A DNA stretch of 64,000 nucleotides, taken from Candidula unifasciata (lineage: Eukaryota > Mollusca > Gastropoda > Stylommatophora > Geomitridae). The notes under the pieces are model-generated. The model made no database searches. It saw nothing but the letters and a program-made list of their open reading frames with translations, and was not told where the DNA came from. The stretch covers positions 309,395 to 373,394 of the forward strand of contig CAJHNH020000845.1 of assembly GCA_905116865.2 (NCBI GenBank), given 5' to 3'. A program made the position numbers and the translations under genes. Numbering within the stretch: the first letter of the stretch is position 1; every line of letters begins with the position of its first letter. Positions 22,167 to 32,100 of this stretch are shown in pieces.

Positions 22167-23253
22167 TATAACTCGATATATTATGCAATACAGAAAATAT
22201 AAAATAATAATAAATGGGGAAAAAAAAAATGAGACAAACAATGGTTGACAAACAAGACGCTACACTTCGTTCACTGCAACGAATGTACAAAACGACAACG
22301 TTGAGAGAATCGAATAGTAAAAATAAAGTTGACACCACAAGCCTGTTATAAAAAAGAAATCATGAAAAGTAAACAGAAGAGCACACCAATGACGTGACGA
22401 CGGAAACACACTTAACGCATACAATTTTAGCGACTAATTGTCAGAAAGGCCACGAATATTTGCATATCCTCTATATCAGAGCCGCCAATTTGACAAGAAA
22501 AGCTGAAGAAAAGAACTAATATGTCATCCCAAACTCAATGAGCTGATATATTAAAGTTACAAATAACAGAAAACATGGATGATAATCATTCACTCTAACA
22601 CCTCGGATATGTTATGAGACGAAACGAGCACACAAAACAACTCCCATCCGTCAACAAAAAACATTACCCGATTTAAATCCACAGATGCGATCCTTAGGCG
22701 TCGTACTGCTATCCTTAGGCGTCGTACTGCGATCCTCAGGCGTCGTACTGCGATCCTCAGGCGTCGTACTGCGATCCTCAGGCGTCGTACTGCGATCCTT
22801 AGGCGACGTACTGCGATCCTTAGGCGACGTACTGCGATCCTTAGGCGACGTACTGTGAACAGGGACCTAGTAGTAATGATGCGAAACTCAAGCATCCACT
22901 GCTGAACTCCGTTGAAGAATGTCAATTACGGTAGAACAAACGCGTAATTCTATAGAGTCAAAAAAAAACTGCTAATGTCACCAGCACTTTATACAGCTGT
23001 AAATGGCAATCAATTAAGGCCTACTGTTAGTTCACGTATGTCCGATAAGTTCGTAAAGCTGCTAGAAACACCCGTTAGCACTGCATACACTTAAAAAAAA
23101 AATAGTTTATAACTCCTTTCAGGATCCGTTAATTTATAACTTTATGTAGAACAGTTTTATGTATTCGTTCAAACGATCATCAGTCTGTAGCACGAACACA
23201 GGATTAATCAACACTGTTTATAAATCCATCAAAGGACCGGCTTGGCCATCCAC
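22167..23253 (-). other. Leader of the LTR element with 21-bp tandem repeat
   Basis: This non-coding leader is about 1.1 kb. It contains about eight tandem 21-bp units (about 22685-22855), each with CGATCCT(T/C)AGGCG and TCGTACTG or ACGTACTG. Next to the 5' LTR the - strand begins GTGGATGGCCAAGCC. A TGG shortly after the LTR end is where a tRNA primer-binding site is expected, but I cannot name the tRNA. Confidence 0.8.
22685..22855. repeat. 21-bp tandem repeat within the retrotransposon leader
   Basis: About eight units of a 21-bp period, rich in CG dinucleotides. Sub-types TTAGGCGTC, TCAGGCGTC and TTAGGCGAC occur in blocks, suggesting stepwise expansion. Confidence 0.9.
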
Positions 23254-23882
23254 TATTGTACACTTAATTTGTACATTCTTTTGTATACTTTATATTCAAC
23301 CAAGTATTTAGGCCTAGGGTGCCTATTTTAGTATTCCGCTGGATATCTCCTTGATGGATGTGCTACAGTGAAGTCCTGCATTCTATAACTGGCACACTTG
23401 GCACCGACACAGCATCATGTAATACAGTCGCTACCTTTACAAGCCAACAATAACGCTTGTGACAGGCCACATAAACTTTAATGGCATTAAAGTTACACGT
23501 CACAAGATGATGATGATTATTCAATAAAAACGTACGATAATAACTCTTTATTATCTACTCTGAGAATATAAAAGAATTACACTCTTTTCTCAATGGACTC
23601 CTGCCATTATAATAAATAAATAGACATTAAACTGTCTCCCGTGTAAGTACGGTTAATCAAACTTCACAAAGAAGGAACGTCTGCTTCGAACAAGGGAAAT
23701 ATCTTGACTGCCGAATCCTTTGTGTTCTGCAGGAGCCTTTGTGTTAATCGCCCAGCATTCAATTAGCTGGTATCCCAGGTAACAGACCCGACCGGTGGCC
23801 GCTGTGTGAACCTTTCACCTGCGCTGTGACCACTAGAAGAAACTCGAAGAAACTTTAACTCTTGGACTATAAGATTACAACA
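23254..23882 (-). repeat. 5' LTR of the LTR retrotransposon
   Basis: 629 bp, the same length as the 3' copy and differing at only about two positions. It holds the promoter for the element on the - strand, but no specific core element can be fixed by eye. Confidence 0.95.
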
Positions 23883-23887
23883 GCTAT

Positions 23888-24185
23888 CACTACCGACGGT
23901 CAGCCTATCATGCTGATATTATTAATGCCCTCAAAAAATGGGAAGGATAGACGACGTTGGTGGCAGTGAATCCACATCATTCGAAAGAATGGCAGACTTA
24001 GGAATTAAAATCGGCAAAAAAAAAAAAAAAAAAAAACGAGACACACACCAGACACGCCAGAAGACTTGTTAATCAACATAGAACTATTAGCCATCGGACG
24101 TTGGAATTCATACTGAGGGGAGCATCTGAGCACCTATGGACATGTCCGGAGTGCAAAGATAACCCAACTAACTAACTAAACAATG
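23888..24185 (+). mobile_element. RNase H LINE, right half
   Basis: This continues the LINE interrupted at 16163. CACTACCGACGGTCAGCC follows the duplicated GCTAT, then the C-terminal coding remnant (HADIINALKKWEG-like, with indels) and the terminal CTATGGACATGTCCGGAGTG. It closes with a short ACTAACTAAC tail. An A run of about 20 bases at 24016-24035 breaks the frame. Compare 28700-29013. Confidence 0.88.
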
Positions 24186-24199
24186 GCCACATTATCCCA

Positions 24200-24615
24200 A
24201 AAAATGGAAAGCCCCTTATGATATCGCAAGTATAATAGTAATTGGAAGAAAACATACCCATGGCTCAAAAGATCTTCAAACGTGTCAGACGCAGCGTATT
24301 GCAAACTGTGTCAGTGTACTGTTGCATCAAGAATTAGTAGCATATCAAATCATGACAAATCCGAAAAACACAGGATAAATACTCCGTCAAAAAGCCAGTT
24401 ACAGCTTATTACAACAAAGACTCCTAGGCAAAGTAATGATACAGTTAAAGGCAGCAGAGTTGCAACTGGCTGTAGGCATGACCTGCCATTGTGCAATACG
24501 CACAATTGATCATCTAAGTGAAATCATGAGAGCGCATGGCCGGGGGAGTACATTGGAGCACACACAGTTGCATATAACTAAATGTTCATGGCTAATACAA
24601 GAAATAATGGCAAAT
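24200..24615 (+). mobile_element. hAT-type transposase N-terminal remnant
   Basis: The first frame reads SNVSDAAYCKLCQCTV...SNHDKSEKH, a CXXC...HX5H zinc-finger arrangement like that in front of some hAT-family transposases. The following sequence, in another frame, reads AELQLAVGMTCHCAIRTIDH and HITKCSWLIQEI, resembling the adjoining N-terminal region of the same proteins. A frameshift separates the two and no catalytic part is present. The assignment is from memory of family patterns. Confidence 0.6.
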
Positions 24616-24619
24616 TTTA

Positions 24620-24905
24620 CCCTGGTCACCCCATTTATACACCGCCACATAATAGCTCGCTTCTGATTGGACGACCTACTGACTACCTCACTTCTGATAG
24701 GTTGGCCTCAAGCGATCCGACTTTCAAACAAGGTCACAGGGATATTCCGCACCTGCGATCATACTACGTGTTGTATATTTCACCATGCCAGAGCTTTTAA
24801 CACTTCTAAAACATTTAGAGGGAATAAACTCACAGGGAGCAAGTACAGCAGTACTTCAGTAGAAGTTATCCTCGTCGACAAACGTTTCGGCCCACGATCT
24901 CCTAG
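24620..24905. mobile_element. Possible Penelope-type terminal fragment (- strand)
   Basis: On the - strand, GGGCCGAAACGTTTGTCGAC occurs at about 24869-24888. The GGxCGAAACGT word is the kind seen in hammerhead-bearing terminal repeats of Penelope-like elements, and a comparable CGGTCGAAACGTTACG lies at 26843-26858 in the intact PLE 3' end. Two further words (GATTGGACGACCTACTGACT and TGATAGGTTGGCC) form an imperfect repeat at about 24666-24710. No coding sequence. Confidence 0.35.
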
Positions 24906-25464
24906 ACGTTTTTAGAGGTGGGCCCACCTGAGTTCATGAAGCTCAGGGCTGGTACCCTGCTGCACGAAATTACCGGATAGTGTTTTTCTTTCGGATAGGG
25001 ACAAGACGACTTTGTGATTTGCATAAGGTACTGTGAGATAAGAAGTCGCCACGGCAGCCTAATTAGAGCAGTCAGCATACCTGGACGACCGAGCGACAAG
25101 CTTACGATTGGTTTACCGGACACATGTTGAACTTTGTTAGCTGGTGGCAGAGGATCACTGGCAGACAATTCTGACACGATCGACTTTCAAAGGGTAAGAA
25201 ACCCTTTTCCACTAGAAACCGGGACCAGCTCACCGAGGCCCGTCCCCTACGTTGTTTCGTTGCGTCCAAAGCCAGCTCGAGGCCCTCTCGGCTACCTCGC
25301 CCAGTTTTTTAAGTGTTCGTTTCCGTTCATTACCGAGCAATCCTAGTTCTTTAATCACATTGTACAGTGAAGTGGAGACGAGACCTCTCGCTCCCACTTC
25401 GACGGCAAAGACAGGTACTGCGTACGCCTCGTCTCTCCTCAGACCGGCTGCTAAAGCACCGTAT

Positions 25465-25475
25465 TTCTCGAGCTT
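25465..25475. repeat. 11-bp target-site duplication (left) of the PLE
   Basis: TTCTCGAGCTT, repeated at 26965-26975. The flanking - strand coding frame is continuous if one copy and the insert are ignored. Confidence 0.85.
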
Positions 25476-26964
25476 CCGGAGGTGTATAGGAGATACATAG
25501 ATGATGGCGTTGGTATCACCGAAATGTCCATGGTTGAGCTTGACCAATTTATTACTTACATCAACAATTTCAATCCGGCTATCAAATTCACCTCACTGAT
25601 CTCCACCACTTCAGTTAACTTTCTTGACATCACGATTAGCATCGATTTCCCGTGTCTGAAAACCACAGCCTACTACAAACCCACGGATTCTCACAATTAT
25701 CTCCTCTATACGTCTTCTCACCCACTACCGTGTAAAAATTCTATTCCATATTCACAGCTCCTTCGATTGCGCAGGTTGTGCTCTGACGATTCTGACTTCT
25801 TTGATAAATCAGTTGAACTTCTTGAATTCTTCCGTGCCCGTTTCTATCCGGAACACATTCTACAAGGGGCTCTAAACAAAGTTTTAGCAATCACCAGGAG
25901 AGATGCTTTTCCTACCAAACGTAACTCCACCAATGAGGGACCTAAATTGATCTTGACTTTTCACCCTAACAATGTGGTTGCTTCCAAAGTATTCTTTCGT
26001 CATTTGGACATCCTCCGCTCTGATCCGGACACCAGTATTATCTTTAGCGAGAAACCTAGATTAGTTTACAGACGAGATCGCAACCTTAAAGACATACTTG
26101 TCCGAAGCCGACTCCCACCGATCCATACAGCACTTCCTCTTGGGACTACTCAGTGCTCACGCAGCACCTGCAAAACATGTCCTTTCGTTGTCCAGACTTC
26201 TTCGGTCAGTTTCCCTAATGGTTTCTTTTCAAATTAGGGAACCTTTTACTTGCGAATCCCGCAACGTAATTTATGCAATTATCTGCAAACGATGCAGCAT
26301 GGCATACATTGGGGAGACTGGCAGGAAGCTAGCTGATCGTTTCCGGGAACACCTCTCTGATATCGACAAGAAGACACTCAAACCAATCCCTCTTCATTTT
26401 AATAGCCCTGACCACAGCGGTAAAGATGACATATCTGTCACAGCATTAAAATCTTGCTCTGGCGATCATACTACCCGCCTCGCTTTGGAAAATCGCCTTA
26501 TCCACAGCCTTGGCGTTCTTAGTCCAAGAGGTATCAATATCCAACATACCTTCATCTAAATAGTTCTAATCTTATTACATTTTAAATGTAAATTATTTTA
26601 TTTTATTTCATATTATTACCATATTCTATTTCTTATCAATATCATTTATGTATCATTAACACTTGCATTTCTTTTATTCCCAGTATTGTGACTATATTTT
26701 TTAGCCATCGTTTATTTTATTTTATTTCATTTATTCCGCATCAAATTTTTTAAACGTCGCTCACGTCACCCCTTAGAGATCTACATACTCTCCATTCCTC
26801 GTTTGTGTAGTCCACTTCTGTTTGAAAAAGGCCGCCCGGTCGAAACGTTACGTTGTGTTGTTTTGTGCACGTTTTCCTTTTTCCTATTTTGTTGAGCTTT
26901 TTAGTCATATTTCTCTGGAATTCATTGTATTAGCTTGACTGCAGTCACCCCCATAGTTTCACCA
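25476..26964 (+). mobile_element. 5'-truncated Penelope-like element with GIY-YIG endonuclease
   Basis: The insertion is 1489 bp. It opens inside the reverse transcriptase at YRRYIDDGVG (catalytic YIDD near 25487-25500) and continues in the frame 25482-26237 through thumb-type sequence (FTSLISTTSVNFLDITISI). A frame change near 26225 then leads to a GIY-YIG nuclease: VIYAIICKRCSMAYIGETGR, LADRFREHL and a final LENRLIHSLG. Stop at 26557-26559. Reverse transcriptase followed by GIY-YIG is diagnostic of endonuclease-plus Penelope-like elements. The 3' untranslated part (26560-26964) is AT-rich and carries a possible hammerhead relic at about 26818-26858. The frame change and truncation make it inactive. 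Confidence 0.9.
26238..26559 (+). CDS. GIY-YIG nuclease domain of the Penelope-like element
   Basis: The domain is complete at its C-terminus. The 'GIY' strand is represented by IYAI, with CKRC just after, and the 'YIG' strand by AYIGETGR. The conserved Arg (RFREHL), His of the helix and a late Glu (LENRLIHSLG) follow. The paired cysteines between the two strands are typical of the Penelope subgroup. It lies in a different frame from the reverse-transcriptase part, so it would not be made from this copy without a frame change. The open frame itself begins further upstream at 26098, where it overlaps the preceding one. Confidence 0.85.
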
Positions 26965-27209
26965 TTCTCGAGCTTGTACGTGTGATTTTCGTCCATACGC
27001 GACTCATACGGGACGGTCAGTTCAATCAGGATGAGCTGCCGTTTCTCCGCAGAGTGGAGAACTATGTCAGGTCGCAGACCGGTCTTCCGGATTACCACGG
27101 GGTACCTTTCATGGCCTGGCAGATCAACCGCCAGTAACCAGTTCTCGCAGAGTCTAGCATAGATGGAGCGAATGCGTTTTTGTTGATTTTACCTTTTTGA
27201 ATTTGCCCA

Positions 27210-27610
27210 GCCTGATACTGGGTCAAAAACACAAACCCTATAGAGAGTGGCAAAATCTATGTCACAGGTCGTCTCTTTCTCTGAAATAAAAACGTAAATG
27301 CCAGACAACAACAGACTGCGACACCCATAACCTCGACCACAATAGACTAGTCCAACCAACTCATCAACGGAGTTGACCTACAACCGGTGGTGTGTAAATG
27401 GGGAGAACATCGTATAAATAACCAAAATATTATGTCGCCTGCACTTAAGGATTACTTATTGATGATTTTCGGAACAAGAAATATGGCATCATTATAAATT
27501 ATTTGCAAAGACTTCATCCCATCTAAGAAAATGCTTAAATATTTTATATCCGAAAAGGTTCACGCTGTATCTTCCACTGGTTCCAGTGAGGATGACAGTG
27601 AAGAATTCAA
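27210..27610. other. Spacer between mobile elements
   Basis: No feature assigned. A short Asp/Glu/Ser-rich reading near 27560-27625 (STGSSEDDSEEFNLEL) is suggestive of a protein fragment but too short to name. Confidence 0.3.
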
Positions 27611-27625
27611 TCTAGAGCTTTTGAT

Positions 27626-28976
27626 GTGAAGTTAGTACAATGTTACACTTTATTTGATAATGTATTGATCAGAACCAACGTTATGACGTTTCTCGGGGTG
27701 AGGTTCGATCGCAGCTTGTCATTTAGGGAACACATTGACCATGTGATAACAAAAGCACGCAAAGGTCTATCTGCAATGAGGATTATGGCTGCTTCCAACA
27801 TTGAGCAAAGACTACTAATACTTCTATTCTACGGTCTGGTCCTTTCCCCCATTGAATACGCTCTGGCCATCCTCACTGTCAGTGCTACCCAGATTGAACG
27901 ACTCGAAAAGGTGCAAAATGAAGCCATGCGCATTATTTTGGGATGTACTAGAGACACATCCTGTGGAGCAATGAGGTATCTACTTGACTTTCCAACAATG
28001 AACCAAAGGATCAGGATGTGGAGGGCTCGGGCATATCTCAAAATATGTGCTGATAAGAAACACCCACTGCATCAAGCGCTTTTTACTGAAAAGGGCGACA
28101 GACTGAAGAGGGGAAAATCGTGGCTAGGTGGAGCAGAAGATGTTATTAGGCAAATATGCAGCCTAACCGACATCATACCTGGTGCAGAATGGATACCTGT
28201 GCCTCAAACGTTTATTTGTACATTTTCCTGTATTGTCACACTCAACAGGCGATGTAGAGAAGAGAATCCTGTTGCTGTTAATGCAGAGGTCAACGCTCTC
28301 ATCGGTGAAAATTCAGACGAAGCAGATGCAATAATCTATACAGACGGATCCGTTATACGCCAAAGAAGAAGCGCATGGGCATTTACAGCACGCTCAGCGG
28401 GCAGAACAGTCAAAGAAGCCAACGGCGCCTTCTCCATGACAACCAGCAGCATGACGATGGAGGTGATGGCAGTGACACAAGCGCTTGCCTGGCTTGAAAC
28501 ACAAAAATACACCCGCGTGTGTATACTCAGTGATTCAATGAGTATGATCCGGAGGGTTCCGGCAGGTTCAGTGCGAAGACAATGGCTTGAATCATTACAG
28601 AAGTCCACTGTCCGTGGAGTCACCTTTATTTTTGTTCCGGGACACGCAGGCGTCGATGGAAATGAAAGAGCTGACAGGTTGGCTGGATCCGCTATCACTA
28701 CCGACGGTCAGCCTATGGATCATGCTGATATTATCAATGCCCTCAGAGAAATGGGAAGGATAGACGACTTTGGTGGCAGTGAATCCAGATCACTCGCCAG
28801 AATGGCAGACTTGGGAATTAAGATCGGCACAGCAAAAAACGAGACGCACACCAGCTACGCCAGAAGACTTGTTAATTAACATAGAACTGGTACTATTAGC
28901 CATCGGACGTTGGGGTTCATACTAGGGGAGGATCTGAGCACCTATGGACATGTCCGGAGTGCAATGAGGATAACCC

Positions 28977-29012
<36 letters not shown>

Positions 29013-29013
29013 T
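27626..29013 (+). mobile_element. RNase H LINE (I/R1/Loa-like group), 5'-truncated, open frame
   Basis: The open frame 27626-28879 has 417 codons. The N-terminal part is the end of the reverse-transcriptase and thumb region (FLGVRFDRSLSFREHIDHVI, YGLVLSPIEYAL, RIILGCTRDT). It is followed by an RNase H domain with all expected catalytic positions: Asp in YTDGSVI, Glu in SMTMEVMAV, Asp in LSDSMSMI and Asp in GNERADRLAG, the last preceded by PGHAG. The element ends in CTATGGACATGTCCGGAGTG and a (TAAC)n tail at 28971-29013. LINEs with an RNase H and short-repeat tail belong to the I-like superfamily. Subfamily not assigned. The 5' end is missing, so it cannot move by itself. Confidence 0.88.
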
Positions 29014-29160
29014 TATTTGGCATTTTCTGGCATTTTCTGAGTAATAGTTTGGCATAAAATAAAGTTTTCTATCTGGCAACCCTGACCCACGTCTGCTAGC
29101 CGCCGCCGTTCTCTCTAACTCTAACCTGTTACACAACGATACAGGCTTCGTAATTTCAAC
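29014..29160 (+). promoter_or_regulatory. ACP1 5' flank and 5' UTR, abutting a transposon end
   Basis: From about 29085 to 29160 the base composition changes to CG-richer sequence (GCTAGCCGCCGCCGTTCTCT) typical of a 5' UTR or promoter. No TATA box is evident. Just upstream, 29014-29085 ends in CTATCTGGCAACCCTGAC, the reverse complement of CAGGGTTGCCAGATAG. A similar CAGGGTTGCCATAT word starts the unit at 14685. This looks like a terminal inverted repeat of a DNA transposon or MITE. The true transcription start cannot be fixed. Confidence 0.45.
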
Positions 29161-29197
29161 ATGACAGCCAAGCATTCCGTTCTCTTTGTTTGTCTAG
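29161..29197 (+). CDS. ACP1: ACP1 exon 1 (start codon and catalytic Cys)
   Basis: 37 coding bases, MTAKHSVLFVCL plus one base. They include the nucleophile Cys11. Donor GTATGT at 29198. The ATG is the first in the exon and lies at the expected distance (10 residues) before the catalytic Cys. Confidence 0.93.
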
Positions 29198-32100
29198 GTA
29201 TGTGTGTTATTTTACTTTATTGTCCTCTTAAAATTTTACATAACATCGGTTTGGGGATAGGAAAAGAATTAAGTAAATAAAATTGACGCTGTATCGAATT
29301 CCTTGCAAGCCCGGGGCTTGCCGAGGCTGCTAGAAGAAAGGGCATTAATGATAACAAATAACAGTAACAGTCCAAGTTTCCAGAAAGCATGGGTGTTACA
29401 CATATCATGTTTTACTGAGAACATTAATTAAGTGTGCTATAGAAGTGAGTAAAAACCTACATTTTTACTTTACTGGTACACAGACACAACAAAAACGCTT
29501 TCGCTAAGGTAGGAAACTTTGAGTTGACATGACTGTTTTGTGTGTGTGTACGCCGGATCACCCTAATGTTCAAACTGGTAGAGACTCTAACTTTTTGACT
29601 ACAAGTTTTAGGCCCATTAATTTCTCTTTACAAAAATTGGAGAGCCAGTAGTTTAAAAAATGCACTAGAGAATGTAACACATTTTTAATCCCTACAAAAT
29701 TATATATTTTTATAAATATTCTGAATCTCATTTATATGTATATATTTAATTTTAAACGCTATTACTGTTATAGTTAGTAGATAAAAAAAAAATTAAACAG
29801 GTGTTAACTTTACACACAAAACTTCACAAAACAGTTCTTCACTCACCATGGGGCAAGTCAACAGTGCAGAGACACAAATAGACCATTACGGTCTGAGGAG
29901 AATGGTGCTGCCAGTTGCAAGGGGATCTGGCCGATGCTCAACACTTAAGGGAAAGGCCAGACAGATATACAATCAGACAGTTACTGGTAGCATCGGAATT
30001 AGAACTCTTGTTTGCTGCTGAAGATGGGGACGAAGCTCTTATGGGGGTGATGTTGATTCTTAATTCAATATTCATGCACTAGCCATGCAGTCATAAATCA
30101 TCTGGCTGAAGATCCCCTGTCCTACACTGCCGTAGAGACAGGTCTTAAATGTGAGAACTACATAGCTTTAGCAATACAATCAGGTCTTAAATGTGAGAAC
30201 TACATAGCTTTAACAATACAATCAGGTCTTAAATGTGAGAACTACACAGCTGTAGCAATGCAAACAGGTCTTAAATGTGAGAACTACATAGCTTTAACAA
30301 TACAAACAGGTCTTAAATGTGAGAACCACAAAGCTTTAGCAATACAATCAGGTCTTTAATGTGAGAACTACACAGCTTTAGCAATGCAAACAGGTCTTAA
30401 ATGTGAGAACTACACAGCTTTAGCAATACAAACAGGTCTTAAATGTGAGAACTACACAGCTTTAGCAATACAAACAGGTCTTAAATGTGAGAACTACACA
30501 GCTTTAGCAATGCAAACAGGTCTTAAATGTGAGAACTACACAGCTTTAGCAATACAAACAGGTCTTAAATGTGAGAACTACACAGCTTTAGCAATACAAA
30601 CAGGTCTTAAATGTGAGAACTACACAGCTTTAGCAATACAAACACAAGTATATTATTATTATTTCGCCTTAGGTAATATCTGCAGGTCTACAATGGCAGA
30701 GGGCGTGTTTGAACACCTGGTCAAAGAGAGGGGACTGCAAGATCAGGTTTGTTGATCCAGAAACTGCTTTTTTGCTTAACATAGTTAGTCTTTTCTCTTG
30801 AGCCTAAGGTGGCACACAGGGCAGAGGTCATAGCTCTCCATGTCTGGCAGTTCATTGCCACCTGTTTTAGATCTCTGATGTTTATTAGGCCCATGGTTGA
30901 GACTTTTCTGGTGATGGTTCTACGCAGTCTCTCTTTGTCTTCCCTGTTTTTTTCCTTCCAGTGTCCATATGAAGGCTTGATGGGGGAGTCTGGTCTTATC
31001 CACTCTGAGTGCATGACCCATGTAGTTCCAGCAGCGCTTTCTTATACAATTGGATACATTATCTTTGCTTGGTCTCTTGTCTTACTTGCATATTGGAATT
31101 GTCTAGTGGAGATTTCATATTCTTCTAAGACATTTGTTTTCAAAATTGTCTAATTTTTAAATCTAATTAACATAAGTATCTAAAAAAAAAAAAAAATTCA
31201 ACTGTACATTGTTTCTGTGAAAATTGCAAAGTGGATCTAAAAACAAATGAGGCAAGAAACAGAGGAAAACCATAAACTGACTAGAAAAATAAGATGCAAA
31301 AGTGGAGATTTTATTGGGTGGGAGACTATAAAATTTGGTGACAACTGGTGGTAAATTTTTAGGAAAATAGCAAGGAGAAGACAAGGAGATCCATACCTGG
31401 ATAAGTTTGAATACATGGCTTGCACAAGAAAATCACCAGAGTGTTTAATTAGGTCTAGGTTCTTGTCCCTGCATGAAACAAGTTTTGCTTACATAGTCAT
31501 TTTATAGATCTGGGTTGTTCTTGTGCAGACAGTTGGTTCCTCACCCCGTGCAGATGCACTACAACTTCAAAGGAAAAGTCATATGAGGACAACTTAGAGA
31601 TATTGTCTGAATTCATATTTGCCTTCGTCTCCGAGTACTGTTTGATCTTATAGTGGGTGATTGATTTGTCACTGAGTATTCTTTGATCTTACAGTGGGTG
31701 ATTGATTTTTCACTAAGTACTCTTTGATCTTATAGTGGGTGATTGATTAGTCACTGAGTATTCTTTGATCTTACAGTGGGTGATTGATTTTTGACTAAGT
31801 ACTCTTTGATCTTATAGTGGGTGATTGATTAGTCACTGAGTATTCTTTGATCTTACAGTGGGTGATTGATTTTTCACTAAGTACTCTTTGATCTTACAGT
31901 GGGTGATTGATAGTGCTGGCACAGGGGACTGGCATGTTGGCTACCCTCCGGATGAAAGAACCATGAAAGTGTTGAAGAAACATGGTATCCATGGATACAA
32001 ACATAAAGGGCGACTAGTGAGTAGCTACTTCTTGAGTGGTTGATATATTGTGATTTACAGCTAAGTTGTGATATCTGTGCTTTTAGACCCTACACATCTG

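Larger units (their letters stand above)
16164..23882 (-). mobile_element. Complete Ty3/gypsy LTR retrotransposon with Gmr1-like domain order
   Basis: The element is 7719 bp and reads on the - strand: 5' LTR (23254-23882), leader, gag (from ATG at 22166), pol (to 17273), polypurine tract, 3' LTR (16164-16792). The LTRs are 629 bp each, and I find only about two base differences between them. It is flanked by the 5-bp direct repeat GCTAT (16159-16163 and 23883-23887). The same site is uninterrupted in the related LINE at about 28692, which confirms both boundaries. In pol, integrase precedes reverse transcriptase, the order described for the Gmr1 group of Ty3/gypsy elements. There is no env-like frame. 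Near-identical LTRs and open frames indicate a recent insertion. Confidence 0.95.
24906..27210 (-). mobile_element. LINE with restriction-like-endonuclease domain, split by a PLE
   Basis: Two - strand coding blocks belong to one protein. 27180-26965 reads IYARLCENWLLAVDLPGHER, LRPDIVLHSAEKR and LILIELTVPYESRM. 25475-25232 continues KLEKYGALAAGLRRDEAYAV, VFAVEVGARGLV and ASSWLWTQRN. RPDI followed about a dozen residues later by IELTVPYE and a downstream K..KY is the pattern of a PD-(D/E)XK nuclease, as found at the C-terminus of R2/NeSL-type LINEs. The two blocks meet in the same frame at an 11-bp duplicated site. The intervening 25476-26964 is a separate insertion. The reverse-transcriptase part of this LINE is not in the window. 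Confidence 0.6.

Noticed and set aside
22590..22925. Arg-rich repeated frame (RRLRIAV repeats)
   Set aside because: It is the 21-bp leader repeat of the LTR element read on the - strand.
31641..31911. Array of alternative micro-exons at ACP1 exon 3
   Set aside because: The repeated units lack donors and would introduce stops. Only the acceptor and 12 exon bases are amplified, so duplicated acceptors is the better description.
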